A stretch of DNA of 64,000 bases, from assembly GCA_963921795.1 (NCBI GenBank), contig OY997651.1, forward strand, positions 40,950,356 through 41,014,355, given 5' to 3'. Origin of the DNA: Nannobrachium achirus. Taxonomy: Eukaryota; Chordata; Actinopteri; Myctophiformes; Myctophidae. The first letter of the stretch is position 1; every line of letters begins with the position of its first letter. The notes beneath the pieces were generated by a model. The model had not been told where the DNA came from, searched no databases, and was given only the letters and a program-made list of their open reading frames with translations. This document shows, piece after piece, positions 11,600 through 44,694 of this stretch. A program made the position numbers and the translations under genes.

Positions 11600-14500
11600 T
11601 CACGCGGCAGCGCCTTCCACGAGAACCAAGTTCTTCTTGTAGCACTCCAGGCTGCAGAGCGGAACGCCAGTCCTGGAGCAAGAGTACCTCTTTGGGTTGG
11701 CACAGCCCACCACCCCACAGCCCGCAGGGGGAGCCGGGGGAGGAGCGTGGGGAGGTGCCGGGGCGGGAGCGGGGACCCCCGCTGGGAAGGAGATGCTCAC
11801 GCCCAGGGCCTGGGAGTTGCTGTAGCGGATCATGGGGCACTGGGCCTGCTTGGACTTCCTATCCCGGGCGCTCTTGGCCTTGTTGGCCTTGTTGCTGGTC
11901 TTGGTGAGCCTCTCGATGGTCTGGTTCTTGCTGTCCTCGGCCTTCTTGGCGGCCTGCGCGCGCCGCTTGCGGGCGCGTTCCTCCCTCTTCTGCATCATCT
12001 CGGCAGTCATCTCCTTCTCCTTGTAACCCATGGGCAGCTCCAGCAGGAGGGGCTGGCTCTGCTGTTTGTGCAGGAGGGCTTTCTGTATGGGGGCAAGGTT
12101 GAAGGTTTGATTACACCTACAGTTGTTATTATTATTATTATTACAACACTCTTATTCACTTAAGCCTACAATTATCATTATTATACACTGTTATTCACTT
12201 AAATATAGTCGCCCCCCCAAAAGCACGCAGGCTTCTCTCTAAGAGTTTCCTCTTAGGCTTGTCTAAGACAAGCCTACCACAGACAAGATTACAATGTGAC
12301 GCGTTGTCAGCTTGTAGATAGCCTAGATAGAGTAAAAATGTGTTCGAACTTCAAAGTGTTCAACTAGCAATATAATTCTATAATCCCGAATTGATATCAT
12401 AAAAGCCATTTCATGAAAGCAAAGGTCTTCAACTGGTTGACATCCTAATGTTACTGTGCTACTTGTTTATGAAACTTTCAGTACAGTAGATGTTGAATTT
12501 CTGGACTTTTACTTGTAACAGAGCATTTCTACATTGCAGTATTGTTAATTTTATGTGAGTACTTTTCCCACCACTGCTGCACACACTCTCCCCTCACCTG
12601 TCTAGCAGTGAGCAGAGACTCATCGATCTCCTTCTTCAGCTCTCCGTTGTCGTCCAGCTCTCCTTTCTCCAGGGCGTCCAGCCAGCGCTCCTCCTCGTCC
12701 ACCACGCCTCCTCCCAGCATGGAGTCAGAGTCCATGTCGGGGAGCGGAGACGCCGCCATGTTGCTGTCTTCATCTGAGACAAAATTTAGATTTTGTGTCA
12801 GTCACAGTCTTTTGAAAAACATTTCATGTAGTTTTAGGCGTATTTTAGTCATCTGAAAGGTTTTAGCCGACTGAATATCATAATATTTAACTGACCCAGC
12901 CAGGCCCGGTACTGCTCCAGGGGGACCGATGGCTCATCGTCATCATCGTCGTCGTCGTCATCGTCGCTGTCGTCATCGATGATCATCAGCGGTGAAGGAG
13001 GTCGGGCAACTCCAGGATGCACTGTGAAGGTCGGCACACTGGGAGAGGACCAGATAGTAACGTTTAAGGACAATAACACCATGATTCTTACTGGTACATC
13101 AGTAAAAAAAAAAAGAAAAAAAAAGATGTTAACGCTTGTGTCGCGACATGTCGATTCTGGAAGGGACAACGACTAAAAGAAGAGAAGAAATCGCTCTTTC
13201 TACTCGAAGAAATCGCTCTTTCTACTCGAAGAAATCGCTCTTTCTACTCAGGTTTCAGCTGATGATTTATTTTCATTCTTTTAGTAGTCTTGCCAGTACA
13301 TTAACCACTTAAGCATCTACAGTATACTGTATACTACATCGTAGGATGAAAAACAAAATGATCTTAACTACAAGATCGGATATTAATTCCAGTTGAAGCG
13401 GCTAAACAGGCTCTAAATGAGCAATGAGAGAGCCAATGTTTCTAGTTTTCTCACTTCTTGGTGCCCAGCGTTTGTCCTCCCAGCTTGATCTTCAGCCTGA
13501 GCTGAGGCGGAGGAGGCCGGGCCACGACCAGGGGCTGCGGCATCTGGGCGAAGCCGTGACCGTGGGCCCCTTCGTCCCGGTGGTGCTTCCTCTCCGGCAC
13601 CTCGGCGAAGCCGTGGGCCCCTCCTTCGTCCCGGTGGTGCTTCCTCTTGTGCTTCTTATGCTTCTTGTGTTTCCTCTTGTGAATGCCGTGCAGGCCGAGG
13701 CCCCCGTCACCTGCAGCGGAGGGGAAGTGGTGGTGGTGGAGAGAACGTTTATAAAGTGTATAAAACATGATACAACACACCACCATCACACATGCTGTGG
13801 TTATCTAGATGTAGGAAAAATACAGATATCAATTAAACCAATTTCATCCTTTTTTGGGCATTCACTATTTTAAAGAAACAGCTGAAATAGCTGATCTACA
13901 AGACATGGCTAAAAAGTGGTTAGAGTGGGCAAATTAAGGGAAACATACATTTTACTTGGATTTGGATATGACATGTTTGGGCTGTGGTTGCAGGGCTTCC
14001 TTCACCCATTAATTCTGGGTGCACGTCATTCACCCATTGCAACAAGAAACAGTTCACTGGTCGCACACTGTCTATGTGTGTGTATGTGTGGGAGGACCTC
14101 TACACCTAAATTATATGCAGGTGCACACGGCAAGTTAGGCGCACCAGAGCAGCTATAAGTTAAAGTTAGCGTGGAGCCCTGGGTTGGTAACTAGGTTAAG
14201 TTACGGTAGTTTATCAGTGACATTATTTTACAGGTCCTAAAGTGTATCGTACAGAGGAGTGTGGATTTAATTTGTTCTAAACTTCTAATACACGTTTATA
14301 TATTAGTCTGGCAACACCTCATATTAGTGCACTCTCTGCCTGTCTAGTAGTGGACTAGTGAAAAGCAACGTTTCTCCATCCTTATTGTTAACTTAAATAA
14401 TAAAAAAAGATAAACCTTTATCGATCCCTGGGGGGAAACTCAGGTTTCATAACGACAACAGCAGGAAGAGTGAAACACAGCTCAAATTAAACAGACTTAA

Positions 14501-14881
14501 GTTCTTCTGACAAAAGACATACAGTGTATAACTATAAATAAGTTATGATGTAACAATCATTCTACTACTGACTGGCAATCATTTCCCAAGGGATAGGCAA
14601 GATATATCTATCATGCCATCTCCAGCATAACGTCCTGTCATCATGTATTAAAAAAACCTAAATGAATTGAGTACAAAAAGGACCCCAATGTAAACAAGCC
14701 TTAGTGCTTTCATGGGTTTAAATCCTATTAGTAGACCGTGTATCTGAACTGTACTGTCTTGTGCTGTGCCTTTCCTACACTAACTTCTAATAAAGTAATC
14801 AATCAAAATGCATGTTTTAACAACAGTCAGGGTTTACCTACCATGAAACCTGGGGTGAATCATGTCTTTCCTTTTTCCCAT
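11600..14881 (-). CDS. ino80b: INO80 complex subunit B
   Basis: INO80B (IES2/PAPA-1) is a subunit of the nuclear INO80 ATP-dependent chromatin remodeller. Five coding exons on the minus strand join in frame: 14842-14881 (start MGKRKDMIHPRFH), 13455-13710, 12896-13038, 12598-12773 and 11600-12082, giving 365 aa (human about 356). Visible in order: a Lys/His-rich KHKKHKKHKRKHH block; LRLKIKLGGQTLGTK; VPTFTVHPG; an acidic Asp run; VPLEQYRAWLDEDSN; EERWLDALEKGELDDNG; the PAPA-1-like basic helix with KREERARKRR and NQTIERLTK; and a C-terminal HIT-type zinc finger with spaced Cys residues in CGVVGC, YSCSRTG, PLCSLEC. The KHHRDEG block in exon 2 is tandemly duplicated. The start was chosen because exon 1 ends in phase 1 and completes a Gly codon with exon 2. 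It is convergent with INTU and divergent from AADAT. Confidence 0.95.
12774..12895. repeat. INO80B intron made mostly of TTTTAGTC-type repeat
   Basis: This 122-bp intron contains AGTCTTTTGAAAAACATTTC, ATTTTAGTCATCTGAAAGG and TTTTAGCCGACTG. It aligns by eye with 24086-24135 and the repeat at 10970-11370, leaving little unique sequence besides the splice sites. Confidence 0.6.
13184..13249. repeat. Three perfect 22-bp tandem units
   Basis: GAAGAAATCGCTCTTTCTAC plus TC repeats exactly at 13184, 13206 and 13228, in the INO80B intron between coding exons 2 and 3. Confidence 0.95.
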
Positions 14882-16492
14882 TGAAGGGGTTGCGATTTAA
14901 ACCACAAGAAAGGCCCTCTCTTCAATCACACATCCCAGCAAAAGGATCTGATCGTGATCTTCTTGCAAGCAAGTGCACCTGCCAATGCCCACAGTCCAGT
15001 GCACACACCAGTGATGTTACCTTCATGAAACGGCTGCCTTGTAGTTTCGCTGTTGCATCCTATCCTGTACTTTCACTCACAACCTTCGCATTCTGTTCAG
15101 AATGAGTCTACTTTACACCAAGATAAGCTAACGTGTTAGCTCCGTGTTGTTGTTAGCCTAACTAACATGAGTCACTCTGGAATGGATCACTTTTTTTTAT
15201 CAGTCAACGAGCAGTCTTCATTTCCTTGTGAAAAATGTTAAATAGACGGGAAATGCATTCTCTTCAGAATATACTAATCTTATTATTGGATACTTAACTT
15301 TGCCACACGACGCTACTAGCATCACAACCACAGAGTTATGATCACAAGTTCACATTACAACCAAAGCCCACGACTCAGGGAGCTTTACTACCGGGTCATT
15401 TTGCAGAGGGTAATTTGTTACCTTGGATTAAGTATTATGTTTATGTGCACATTTTAAAATCCACCAAGATCATACAATTTAATTATATTAATAGGTTAAA
15501 TACATGTTTAGAAAATACATTTAATATCACATTTTCAGTGTAAAGTTAATGCTTGTAAGGGATATTTCAACGGGCATTAAATTAAATCTTTGACAAAAAT
15601 GGTACCCTATGCGCTTATTTTTGGCCAGTAGATTACTTCACTGCCCTCTAGTGGCGACTGGCGACAAGTCACAGTGGCGCTGTAAAGTAAAGAACCTCTG
15701 TATAACGGACCAGTCACCAGTCACGTTTTATTATAGTACACAATTCAGTTAATTTACCTAGATATAGGTTTATGAACAGTAAAGTACTTTTACATGGTGA
15801 TACTAGAGTCTTCGTTCGGTGTCGTTACTGTAAAGCTATTAATAAATAACTGTACGTGCTTGCCTGGGAAATGTAGTTCACAGAGTGTCCACTTGCAACT
15901 CTAGCTGCCGGGTAAAGAAATACATTACCCATCGGCCCCGTGGACCGTGCGCCCAACACACACAAGGTCAGTCACGTAAACGAAACGTGTTCATACTAAT
16001 TCCATTTATGAGCTTTTAAAAGACATAACTTGAGTTTTTACTCGTTGCGTCCCACTTCCAGTGATGTGCGCCCCATAAATGCACCTCAAGCCAAGGTTGT
16101 GAATCTCGACCTTACCCCTAATCAAGCATGGTAGCTTTGGATGTGTAGACAGCACACATACATGCAAATAATAATATGCTATGACTGGGAAGTGGGAAAG
16201 AACACATTATTCCAGGCAGGAATAACGTGACATGCCCCTATCTGCAGCCCCTGGCAAACACGACGTGTTATCTCATGTGTTATCATCACCATAAATGAGA
16301 TGCACACTCTAAACTAGTTTTAATTCGTCACTCAGACTTGTTGGCACTTGTTGACACTTGGGCAACAACTGAGGCACAGCAACAGATAGCATGCGTTAAT
16401 GTAATGTGCAGCAGCTTGAAATTCAAGCAGGCTGATTTTGATACAGAAGATGTCATAATAACCACAACACATTTTTATTAATTAAAGGAACC
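14882..16492. promoter_or_regulatory. Divergent intergenic interval between INO80B and AADAT starts
   Basis: These 1.6 kb separate the INO80B start codon (minus) from the AADAT start codon (plus), so both promoters and 5' UTRs must lie here or in unseen non-coding exons. I see no open frame worth calling and no clear TATA box. GC content rises around 15880-16000. A shared promoter is possible but not shown by the sequence. Confidence 0.4.
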
Positions 16493-37983
<21,491 letters not shown>

Positions 37984-38136
37984 GGAGCCAGGAGCCCGCC
38001 GAGAGTGGAGTCGTTGTTTATTTTCAACGACACGTATATTTTACTGTGATACTTGAACTGAAATTATATTTTTACTTTGAAATATATAGAGAATTTTAGA
38101 AAGGTTCTGTTCCCAGAGGACCGTTAAAGGTCAAGT

Positions 38137-38238
38137 TTAAAGGTCCATTCCCACTGCGGCGCGATACGATAACGATAGTTCTCCATTGAAGTGGATGGTA
38201 GCGTCCACACCACGCGCCGCAGTGGGAATGGACCTTAA
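38137..38238. mobile_element. TTAA-flanked MITE, 102 bp
   Basis: TTAA, then AGGTCCATTCCCACTGCGGC, and at the other end the exact inverse GCCGCAGTGGGAATGGACC before TTAA. TTAA target sites and perfect short inverted ends fit a piggyBac-like non-autonomous element. It lies 150 bp after the AADAT stop. Confidence 0.85.
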
Positions 38239-38242
38239 AGAG

Positions 38243-38736
38243 GCGGTGCCATAGTTTTGTACTTTTTCTTTTTTTCATGTGTCTAGGAGGTTGACAGTAC
38301 TACATTAGACCCCCTGGTGTGGTTGTTATGAGCAATTATGTATTATCTTTCTATTTGGGTTTTTAGCTGGAGGATGCCACCTGCTGGGTCAGACGTGCCG
38401 TTCCAAAAACACCCATACTTATTACATCACAGAATCAACCCCTCCCCTAATTACCATTCACCCAACATTGTGGGGTGTGGCTAACTTCAGCTGTGTCACC
38501 ACCCACCATGACAACCACGCATACCAATGAACTGGTGGGTGTGGCCACATAAAAACATAATTTTAACTCTTTCTGTACACTTTTTTGGAAAAAATCTTCC
38601 TCCTAGTTTAATCATAATTGTAGATAATCATGTTTTATAGGGGAAAAAATCATGGCACCCGCTCTTTAAACCTCATCATTGGCTGACTTAGTGCTGTCAG
38701 TGATATCTTTACGATGTGGCTCTGCAAAGGCTAGCC

Positions 38737-38805
<69 letters not shown>

Positions 38806-40970
38806 TGCGTGTGTGTGTGTCTGCGTGTGCGTGTGTCTGGAGCTTGGCTGGCAAAGACGCAAACTGCTGGACCGATCAGTGTGTGTTTCCTGTAGTAGGT
38901 CACAGAAGTGCCGTCACTCGTTTCTTTCACAAATATCAGACTTTTTGAAATATTGTACTTTTTAATTTCATAATGGAAGTTACTGTAACTTCAGCCCCTT
39001 GACCTTGGAGATATACTACGTCATAGATATGTCATAGATGACTGCCATCATAAATGACTCGTCACATGAAGTCTAAGATGCACATTGGACCCAGTCCGAT
39101 GTTGATCCAGAGAGACATTTCAACATCATGTTGTTATAATGCATTACAAATGTGATTATAGTGTATTTTAGAGGCAACCTTTAAGTAAAAAAAAAAAGTT
39201 GTAACGGTTGTTGAAAAGAAAATGTGTATTTACAGCTGAAAGGTCTGTAAACATCCGGTCTCCAGAACTGTACAGTGAATGTGTTGGTACTAGTGGTACT
39301 GTAACTGTTACAGTATGAAGGATGACAAAAGAAAATGTAAAACATTATATTGTTAATTTTTTTTAAGTCGATATGTTTCTTTGAAACTTCCCTTTTGTTT
39401 TTGACGATGGGTGCCCAGATTGCTTTGAAACTTACATTGAAAAGGTTTGCTCTGGTCACTGTGCATAGTCACTGTGCATATGCCTTAGGCTACGATGGAT
39501 CTCTGATCTACACTCTAATCCCCAGTGTTAAATTAACTCTGAGAGTGTACAAATGGTGGTTCCACGTTAAGGATCCATTTGGTCAGACCCTTGGTGGTCC
39601 CTGGACCCACCGTTGAGAACCAGTGGAGTACGAGACAACAAACATGCTACTGTACGTCTTCCCAAACATTACGTTTTGCATGTAAGAAAAAAAGGAAAAT
39701 AGGTTTTGCATGTAAAAGGGGGAGGAGAGGGACAGTCCATTAAACTTACCATTTATGGAAGATTTATTTTGTGTCACTGATTATTATTATTTTTATGCTT
39801 GAGTATCTACAGTTAATGTTCAACTGAATATAGACAATTATTCCGTTAATGAGAAAGGTATGAATAAATTAATTGATATTTGCTAATATCGATTCGTTGA
39901 TATGTTCAAGCTAATTATTTAGACTTGATTATTCTGTTAATCAGAAAAGTAAAAATAAAGACATTGATATTTGCAGCCCACAGCAAGGCAGTCCGTTGTG
40001 GTGTTTCCAACACTGGCTGCGACTAAAAGCGTTGACTTTAATGTGTATGCCTACATCATTTCCAACTTAATGTGGCAAGAGTAAAGGCCGGCATGTATCT
40101 GTGTCAGTGGGTGTGTTTGTGTGCAGCAGAAACAATGGACCATGCAGGATAATAGCCTGGTGATAACTCTGTGTTATGTACTGTAGTTATACTTACTTAG
40201 TATACATGCTAATGTGTTATTTATTTTTAAATAACATGACACTGATTATGACTGCAGGGTTCTTGATCACCATGGCCTCAGATGACAGATGCAGGGGAGT
40301 GCCTTCAAATTCAAGGACCCTAAACCAGTGGATTTCATTAAGCATCCCGCAAAGCTTGGCCAATGTGACCCTGAGCGTTCAACAAACATTGAGCACTTGC
40401 CACTTTGTGCCAAGATGTAGGCCATGCTTCAGAGCCCAGACAAAGCCAGATGTTGGAGCTTAGCTCCTTCCAGGAGCTACAAGTTCACAATGTGTTGCAA
40501 TGCCATTTTGAAGAGAATTTAAGAACACAAATCTTATATGGGGTCCCTAGCACAAACGTGTTTCAGATGGGGAGTCTGCGGCCAAATGCATATTAACTTG
40601 GTGGTCCTCAATGTGAAAAGGTTTTAAACCACTGACCTCCTAAACAACATAAAAACACAGACCCTCCCAGAATTCACCACCAAATACCTTTTTTAAGGGA
40701 CCTTGGAACCATCCTAACCTTTCATCCCATGGCATGCTATTCAGCAGTAGGGCATCTGCGCACGCATGCACACAAACTCCCTCCTCTGGTCTAACCAGGT
40801 TCTTATCTGAGAGGATGAGTTACTGGGTAATCAACATGCTTATTAACTGTTTGCAGAGGGCTTTTTCAGGCTTTAACTGTGGCTCCAAGGTCAATCAATA
40901 ATAACCCACTCTGCTGAATGACCAGTGTTGAGCTTGCTAGAGCAGTGAGTGCAGTGATTCTAGAGATTCT
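38243..40970. other. Intergenic, downstream of AADAT
   Basis: Beyond the (GT)n tract at 38740 I see no gene. A CAGTGGTT-type repeat remnant lies near 39515-39625 and another near 40320-40635. No coding frame resembles a known protein. Confidence 0.5.
38740..38835. repeat. (GT)n microsatellite
   Basis: About 32 GT units, then GT/CT/CG variants, downstream of AADAT. Confidence 0.95.
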
Positions 40971-40980
40971 AGAGCTAGAG

Positions 40981-41131
40981 CAGTGGTTCTTATGGGTCCC
41001 ACAAGGAGTAAAGAAAATACATTGCCTCAACTCCTACATTCCAAGTGCTTGTCAGGATGGAGGGTCCCCAATCCCCAGATCAAATATGATTATTTGGGTG
41101 GGTCATGGCCTGAAAAGGTTGAGAACCACTG
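40981..41131. mobile_element. hAT-type MITE (CAGTGGTT ends)
   Basis: The 151-bp element has ends CAGTGGTTCTTATGGG and GGTTGAGAACCACTG. Flanks AGCTAGAG (40973-40980) and TGCTAGAG (41132-41139) match in 7 of 8 positions, a slightly aged target duplication. Confidence 0.85.
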
Positions 41132-41444
41132 TGCTAGAGCACCTTCGTTAGGGATGTGTTTTTTCCATTTCATTTTGCAATATCAGTTATTTTGTTTAGA
41201 CACCTTAATTTCATTTTAGAGGCTCTGTTAAGCTGTATTTTGTTTGTTTCTCTGTCTCCTGGCAGCAACGCTATGATGTTTCCACCACTGGCTGTTTCGA
41301 CAAATCCCCCCCAAATATCCCCTATTTGTGTTCATTGATAATGAACGCAAAGTATTTCCATTTAGCACAGGCCAGAGAGCACATTATCAACCATTTCTTT
41401 ATGCAATGCAGGAATGGTTCCCCCTGCTACACAAAAGTAATCAA

Positions 41445-41646
41445 AATGGTGAATGGTGCATTTATATAGCGCCTTCGTCCAAGGTGCTTTACAATGATTG
41501 TGCATTTACATTCACCCATTCATTCATTCATACGCCGATGGCGGAGGAAACCATGCATGGCACCAACCTAGTCAGCAGGAGCATTTACTATGGGGGAGCC
41601 CGGGATCGAACGGCCACTCTACCTCCTGAGCCACTGTCGCCCCAAT
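41445..41646 (-). mobile_element. SINE-like repeat (TATATAGCGC family), second copy
   Basis: Shares TTATATAGCGCCTTCGTCCA, GGCGGAGGAAACCATGCATG and the CCCGGGATCGAA tRNA-like end with the copy at 3045-3318, but has an internal deletion. It lies between AADAT and the KLHDC3-like gene. Confidence 0.7.
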
Positions 41647-42045
41647 CCATGAACCATTGTTACCCTGTCATGCATTGGCCGCTGTGGCGACCCCAAAGGT
41701 CGCCGACTCGGGCGGCCTAGCTAAATCATTAGAGCATACCCTGGGCTACATCTGTGCAAAATTTCGCGCTTTTAGACTAATTAGCGCGAGATTACCATGT
41801 CATCTCCCTTAGGCCCCCAACTATAGTTGTCCACAAACTGGTGTTCCGTGGACAAGGACCATGCAGTTCACCTAAGGGAAGGTTTGTGTAAAGTTTCATG
41901 TATGCAACATCACAGCCTGTGTGTAGCTACAATATTAATTAAGATAATACGATGTAGCTATGGCTACAATGTCTTCTATTTTATTTCCCTTTGTAATAAT
42001 GTTAGGTTCAATTTTTAAAACGTAAGGCTAATCAGTGTTATTATT

Positions 42046-42056
42046 TTTATTTTATT
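42046..42056 (-). promoter_or_regulatory. Polyadenylation signals of the KLHDC3-like gene
   Basis: Two overlapping AATAAA hexamers (minus strand) lie 60-70 nt beyond the TAG stop of the kelch gene, in an A-rich tract on that strand. This could be its own signal, or the remnant of the poly(A) end of a retrotransposed mRNA. Confidence 0.5.
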
Positions 42057-42115
42057 TTACACAATATTATTTTAATTTTTCTGGTTTTGACTTTTGACTC
42101 TTAAGTGTGTGTTGT

Positions 42116-43345
42116 CTACTGACACTTTGCAGACCAGACGTTATAAAGGATCACCACGGACAGAGTGGCAGTTGCAAGGAAGCAACAGACGCCTCTGACT
42201 GTCAATAGTGACAATAGGCTCTTGGTAGTGGTAGTCATTGCGGCCAGTTCCCACCTGATGTTGTGAGGAAGTCCTGTCTTCTCCATGTCGTGCTGTATAA
42301 CTGCTAGCTTGCATAAAGTCTTCAGAGTAGGACTTAGGTCGCATATGTACATGCCACTAGAGGTCGAGTTATCTGTATTGGATCCACCACCAAAGAGGAA
42401 GATACGATCTCCCACGAGGCAAAAGCCCAGACTATATCTTGGAATCTGAACATTTCGCTTGGGCTCAACCTTGTTCCAGGAGGTCACTGGACTGAATTTC
42501 CACAGACTCTCAGTCCACAGCTTCGAACCGTTAATGATATCATTGGGCCCACCAAATACGTACAGCTCTCCATTGTAGGAACAAGCAGAATGAAACGGAA
42601 TGAATTTACAAATCTCTGAAGACGTTGCTCTCAGCCAGCAGTTGGTCTCTGTGTCAAACACTCTGATGATGTTGATATTTGGTACGCCAAGTACCCCATA
42701 GCCCCCAAATACAAACATCTTTGTCCCGATGATAGTGGCAGAGTGACCTTTTGAAACAGGCGGTGGAGTGCCTCTGGTGTTAATTAAAGACCAAACCACT
42801 GAGGTGGTGTCTAACTTGTATATGTCATTAGAACCGTCATTTAAGGATAGATAGGCATAGGCTAAAGAAAACCCTAACCCTTTTCTTTGTACACTCCAGC
42901 CTCCACAGATATACATGACCCTCCCCAAGCAACAGGCTGAGTGGCCCACCCTCGCCTCTGGAACAGTCCCGGACATTTGGGGCTTGAACCATCTGTGGGT
43001 GTCAACATTAAATGCATAAAGTGCATTGCAGCAAGGATACCATCCCATGTAAGGATGCCGGTACCCTCCCCACATGTAGATGGTACCTTCTATGAGCACA
43101 GCTGTGTGGCCCTTGCGGTCGGAGGGAGCCTCGTGGGTGGCTGGAGACAACTTGACCCAGCGTAAAGACACAGTGTTGAAGACCCGAACATCAATCCAAG
43201 ACCTGATCAAAAACTGTTCAAAGCCAAAGTAGTACACCTCATGTCCCACTGTCACGATTACGTGGTCCTGGTCCATTTCAGGAATTCTCATTTTACCTGC
43301 AGCAGAAAGGGGACACCCTTTAACATCCAGTGTCCAGCACAACAT
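42116..43345 (-). CDS. Intronless KLHDC3-like kelch-repeat protein (likely retrogene)
   Basis: A single uninterrupted 409-codon frame resembles KLHDC3, a multi-exon kelch-propeller protein of about 382 aa that acts as a CUL2 ubiquitin-ligase substrate receptor (family knowledge). The start MLCWTLDVKG aligns with the KLHDC3 start. Then come VRVFNTVSLRWVKL, LYAFNVDTHRWF, SGTVPEARVGHSAC, RVFDTETNCWL and LKTLCKLAVIQ, with IRWELAAMTT near the end. Kelch Gly-Gly pairs are visible in MWGGY, ICGGW, VFGGY, VFGGP and LFGGG. By eye it is well under 60 percent identical to human, yet has no stop or frameshift, which argues for function. Compared with KLHDC3 it has an insert after residue 12 and a different tail with a hydrophobic stretch (CCFLATATLSVVILY) ending AKCQ. 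A second ATG at 43291 follows an acceptor-like CTTTCTGCTGCAG, so a 5' UTR intron and shorter protein are possible. AATAAA on the minus strand lies at 42046-42056. Confidence 0.85.
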   Translation of the reverse strand: MLCWTLDVKGCPLSAAGKMRIPEMDQDHVIVTVGHEVYYFGFEQFLIRSWIDVRVFNTVSLRWVKLSPATHEAPSDRKGHTAVLIEGTIYMWGGYRHPYMGWYPCCNALYAFNVDTHRWFKPQMSGTVPEARVGHSACCLGRVMYICGGWSVQRKGLGFSLAYAYLSLNDGSNDIYKLDTTSVVWSLINTRGTPPPVSKGHSATIIGTKMFVFGGYGVLGVPNINIIRVFDTETNCWLRATSSEICKFIPFHSACSYNGELYVFGGPNDIINGSKLWTESLWKFSPVTSWNKVEPKRNVQIPRYSLGFCLVGDRIFLFGGGSNTDNSTSSGMYICDLSPTLKTLCKLAVIQHDMEKTGLPHNIRWELAAMTTTTKSLLSLLTVRGVCCFLATATLSVVILYNVWSAKCQ

Positions 43346-43902
43346 TTTGTCCCACCAGCACACCACCGCTGATCTAACCGAATTTGGTTCACGTCGTTCT
43401 CCGTAAAAGAATGGAGTTCTATTGTGCACTCCTAGCTGTCACAAGGACTTCACTGAAGCAGGAAGTGGAAACTCCTCTCTGGAGAATATCCCAAGATGGA
43501 GTAACACCAACTTGGAACAGGAATGATTACCCTTTCGGCCAACCACACAAATAATCACACAATTATATATAATATAATATATATATGGGAGACTGAGAAC
43601 GATCACGCTGGAAATGAGAGTTGTCACAGAGAAGGAGGTCTGAAGATCAGACTGTACGCTGGAGAGTGGCCTCTCATATACACCCGGGGGATGTCACCTA
43701 TGATGTCACACACTCACATCACTCGTCATTGATGATGTTGTGTACTGACTGACAGATCTATTTGGTACCAACTACTAGTAAGACGCCTCAGGGCGACAAT
43801 CGCCCTGTCTTGGCCATCTGGTGATGTACCGGTATATTGATAACTTGGACCCTGCTTTTGAGAACCACTGGAATCGAAGACTGCATGTGCGGACACGCTC
43901 GT

Positions 43903-43906
<4 letters not shown>

Positions 43907-43980
<74 letters not shown>
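43907..43980. repeat. (CA)n microsatellite
   Basis: About 37 CA units between the KLHDC3-like gene and MFAP3L. Confidence 0.95.
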
Positions 43981-43984
<4 letters not shown>

Positions 43985-44497
43985 CATTAACCTGCATGTG
44001 TTCAGCCCTATTTAAACGTTTGCTATTTGAAAATAGACAATCTACATGCAACATTGTGAGCTTGGAGCTGCTATTTGTAAAATAATTGTATAGATATAAA
44101 TTCTGCATAATGAGTATTTTTTTTTATATTCGATTATGTCAAATTTTTGGATTTATGTATTAATGAACTCTCATGTATGGGTGTGTATCAATAGAAAAAA
44201 AAATCATTTTGGGGTTGAACTATCCCTACATATATAATTTGAACATTTTGAATAGCAGACTAAGTACATTTGTGCAGTGCTTGATTGATTGAAGACTTTA
44301 TTAGAAGGTTGTTGCATAGGAAAGGGTACAGTTTCATGATAGTAGCCTACAAATCACTGGTACAAGGTCAATTAAAAGGAGATTTCGGCTTATTTACACA
44401 GGAACCCTTTAAATGTATCTCATATAACATTGACAGAAGATGCAGTATTGATACTTTTACTCAATACATTTGAGTAGGCTAAATTTTCCACAACTGA

Positions 44498-44541
44498 CGT
44501 GCGCGCGCGCACGCGCACGCACACGCACACGCACACACACA
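44498..44541. repeat. Alternating CG/CA tract near the presumed MFAP3L promoter
   Basis: GTGCGCGCGCGCACGCGCAC then CACACGCACACGCACACACA. Strict purine-pyrimidine alternation of about 42 bp, rich in CG, directly before the candidate first exon. Confidence 0.85.
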
Positions 44542-44559
44542 GTGGAGAGGATGCAACGT

Positions 44560-44694
44560 CGGCGCTGAGCTGAACGGACCCGGGGAGTAGTGCAGTGGAG
44601 AGTGGGAGCACAAACCAACGGCGTCGACATCTTTGATGGATTTATGATCTATCTAGAGGCTTTCTGTCCGTATAAACATGAAGGATCGCGCTGC
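44560..44694 (+). other. Possible non-coding first exon of MFAP3L
   Basis: A GC-richer segment ends with a good donor (GCTGCT/GTGAGT at about 44695). It lies 2.5 kb before the MFAP3L start and directly after an alternating CG/CA tract. MFAP3L has a non-coding first exon in mammals, so this is a reasonable candidate. Nothing in the sequence proves transcription. Confidence 0.3.

Noticed and set aside
43346-43429. 28-residue N-terminal extension of the kelch gene
   Set aside because: The frame is open but has no ATG (GTG only). KLHDC3 homology begins at the ATG at 43345.
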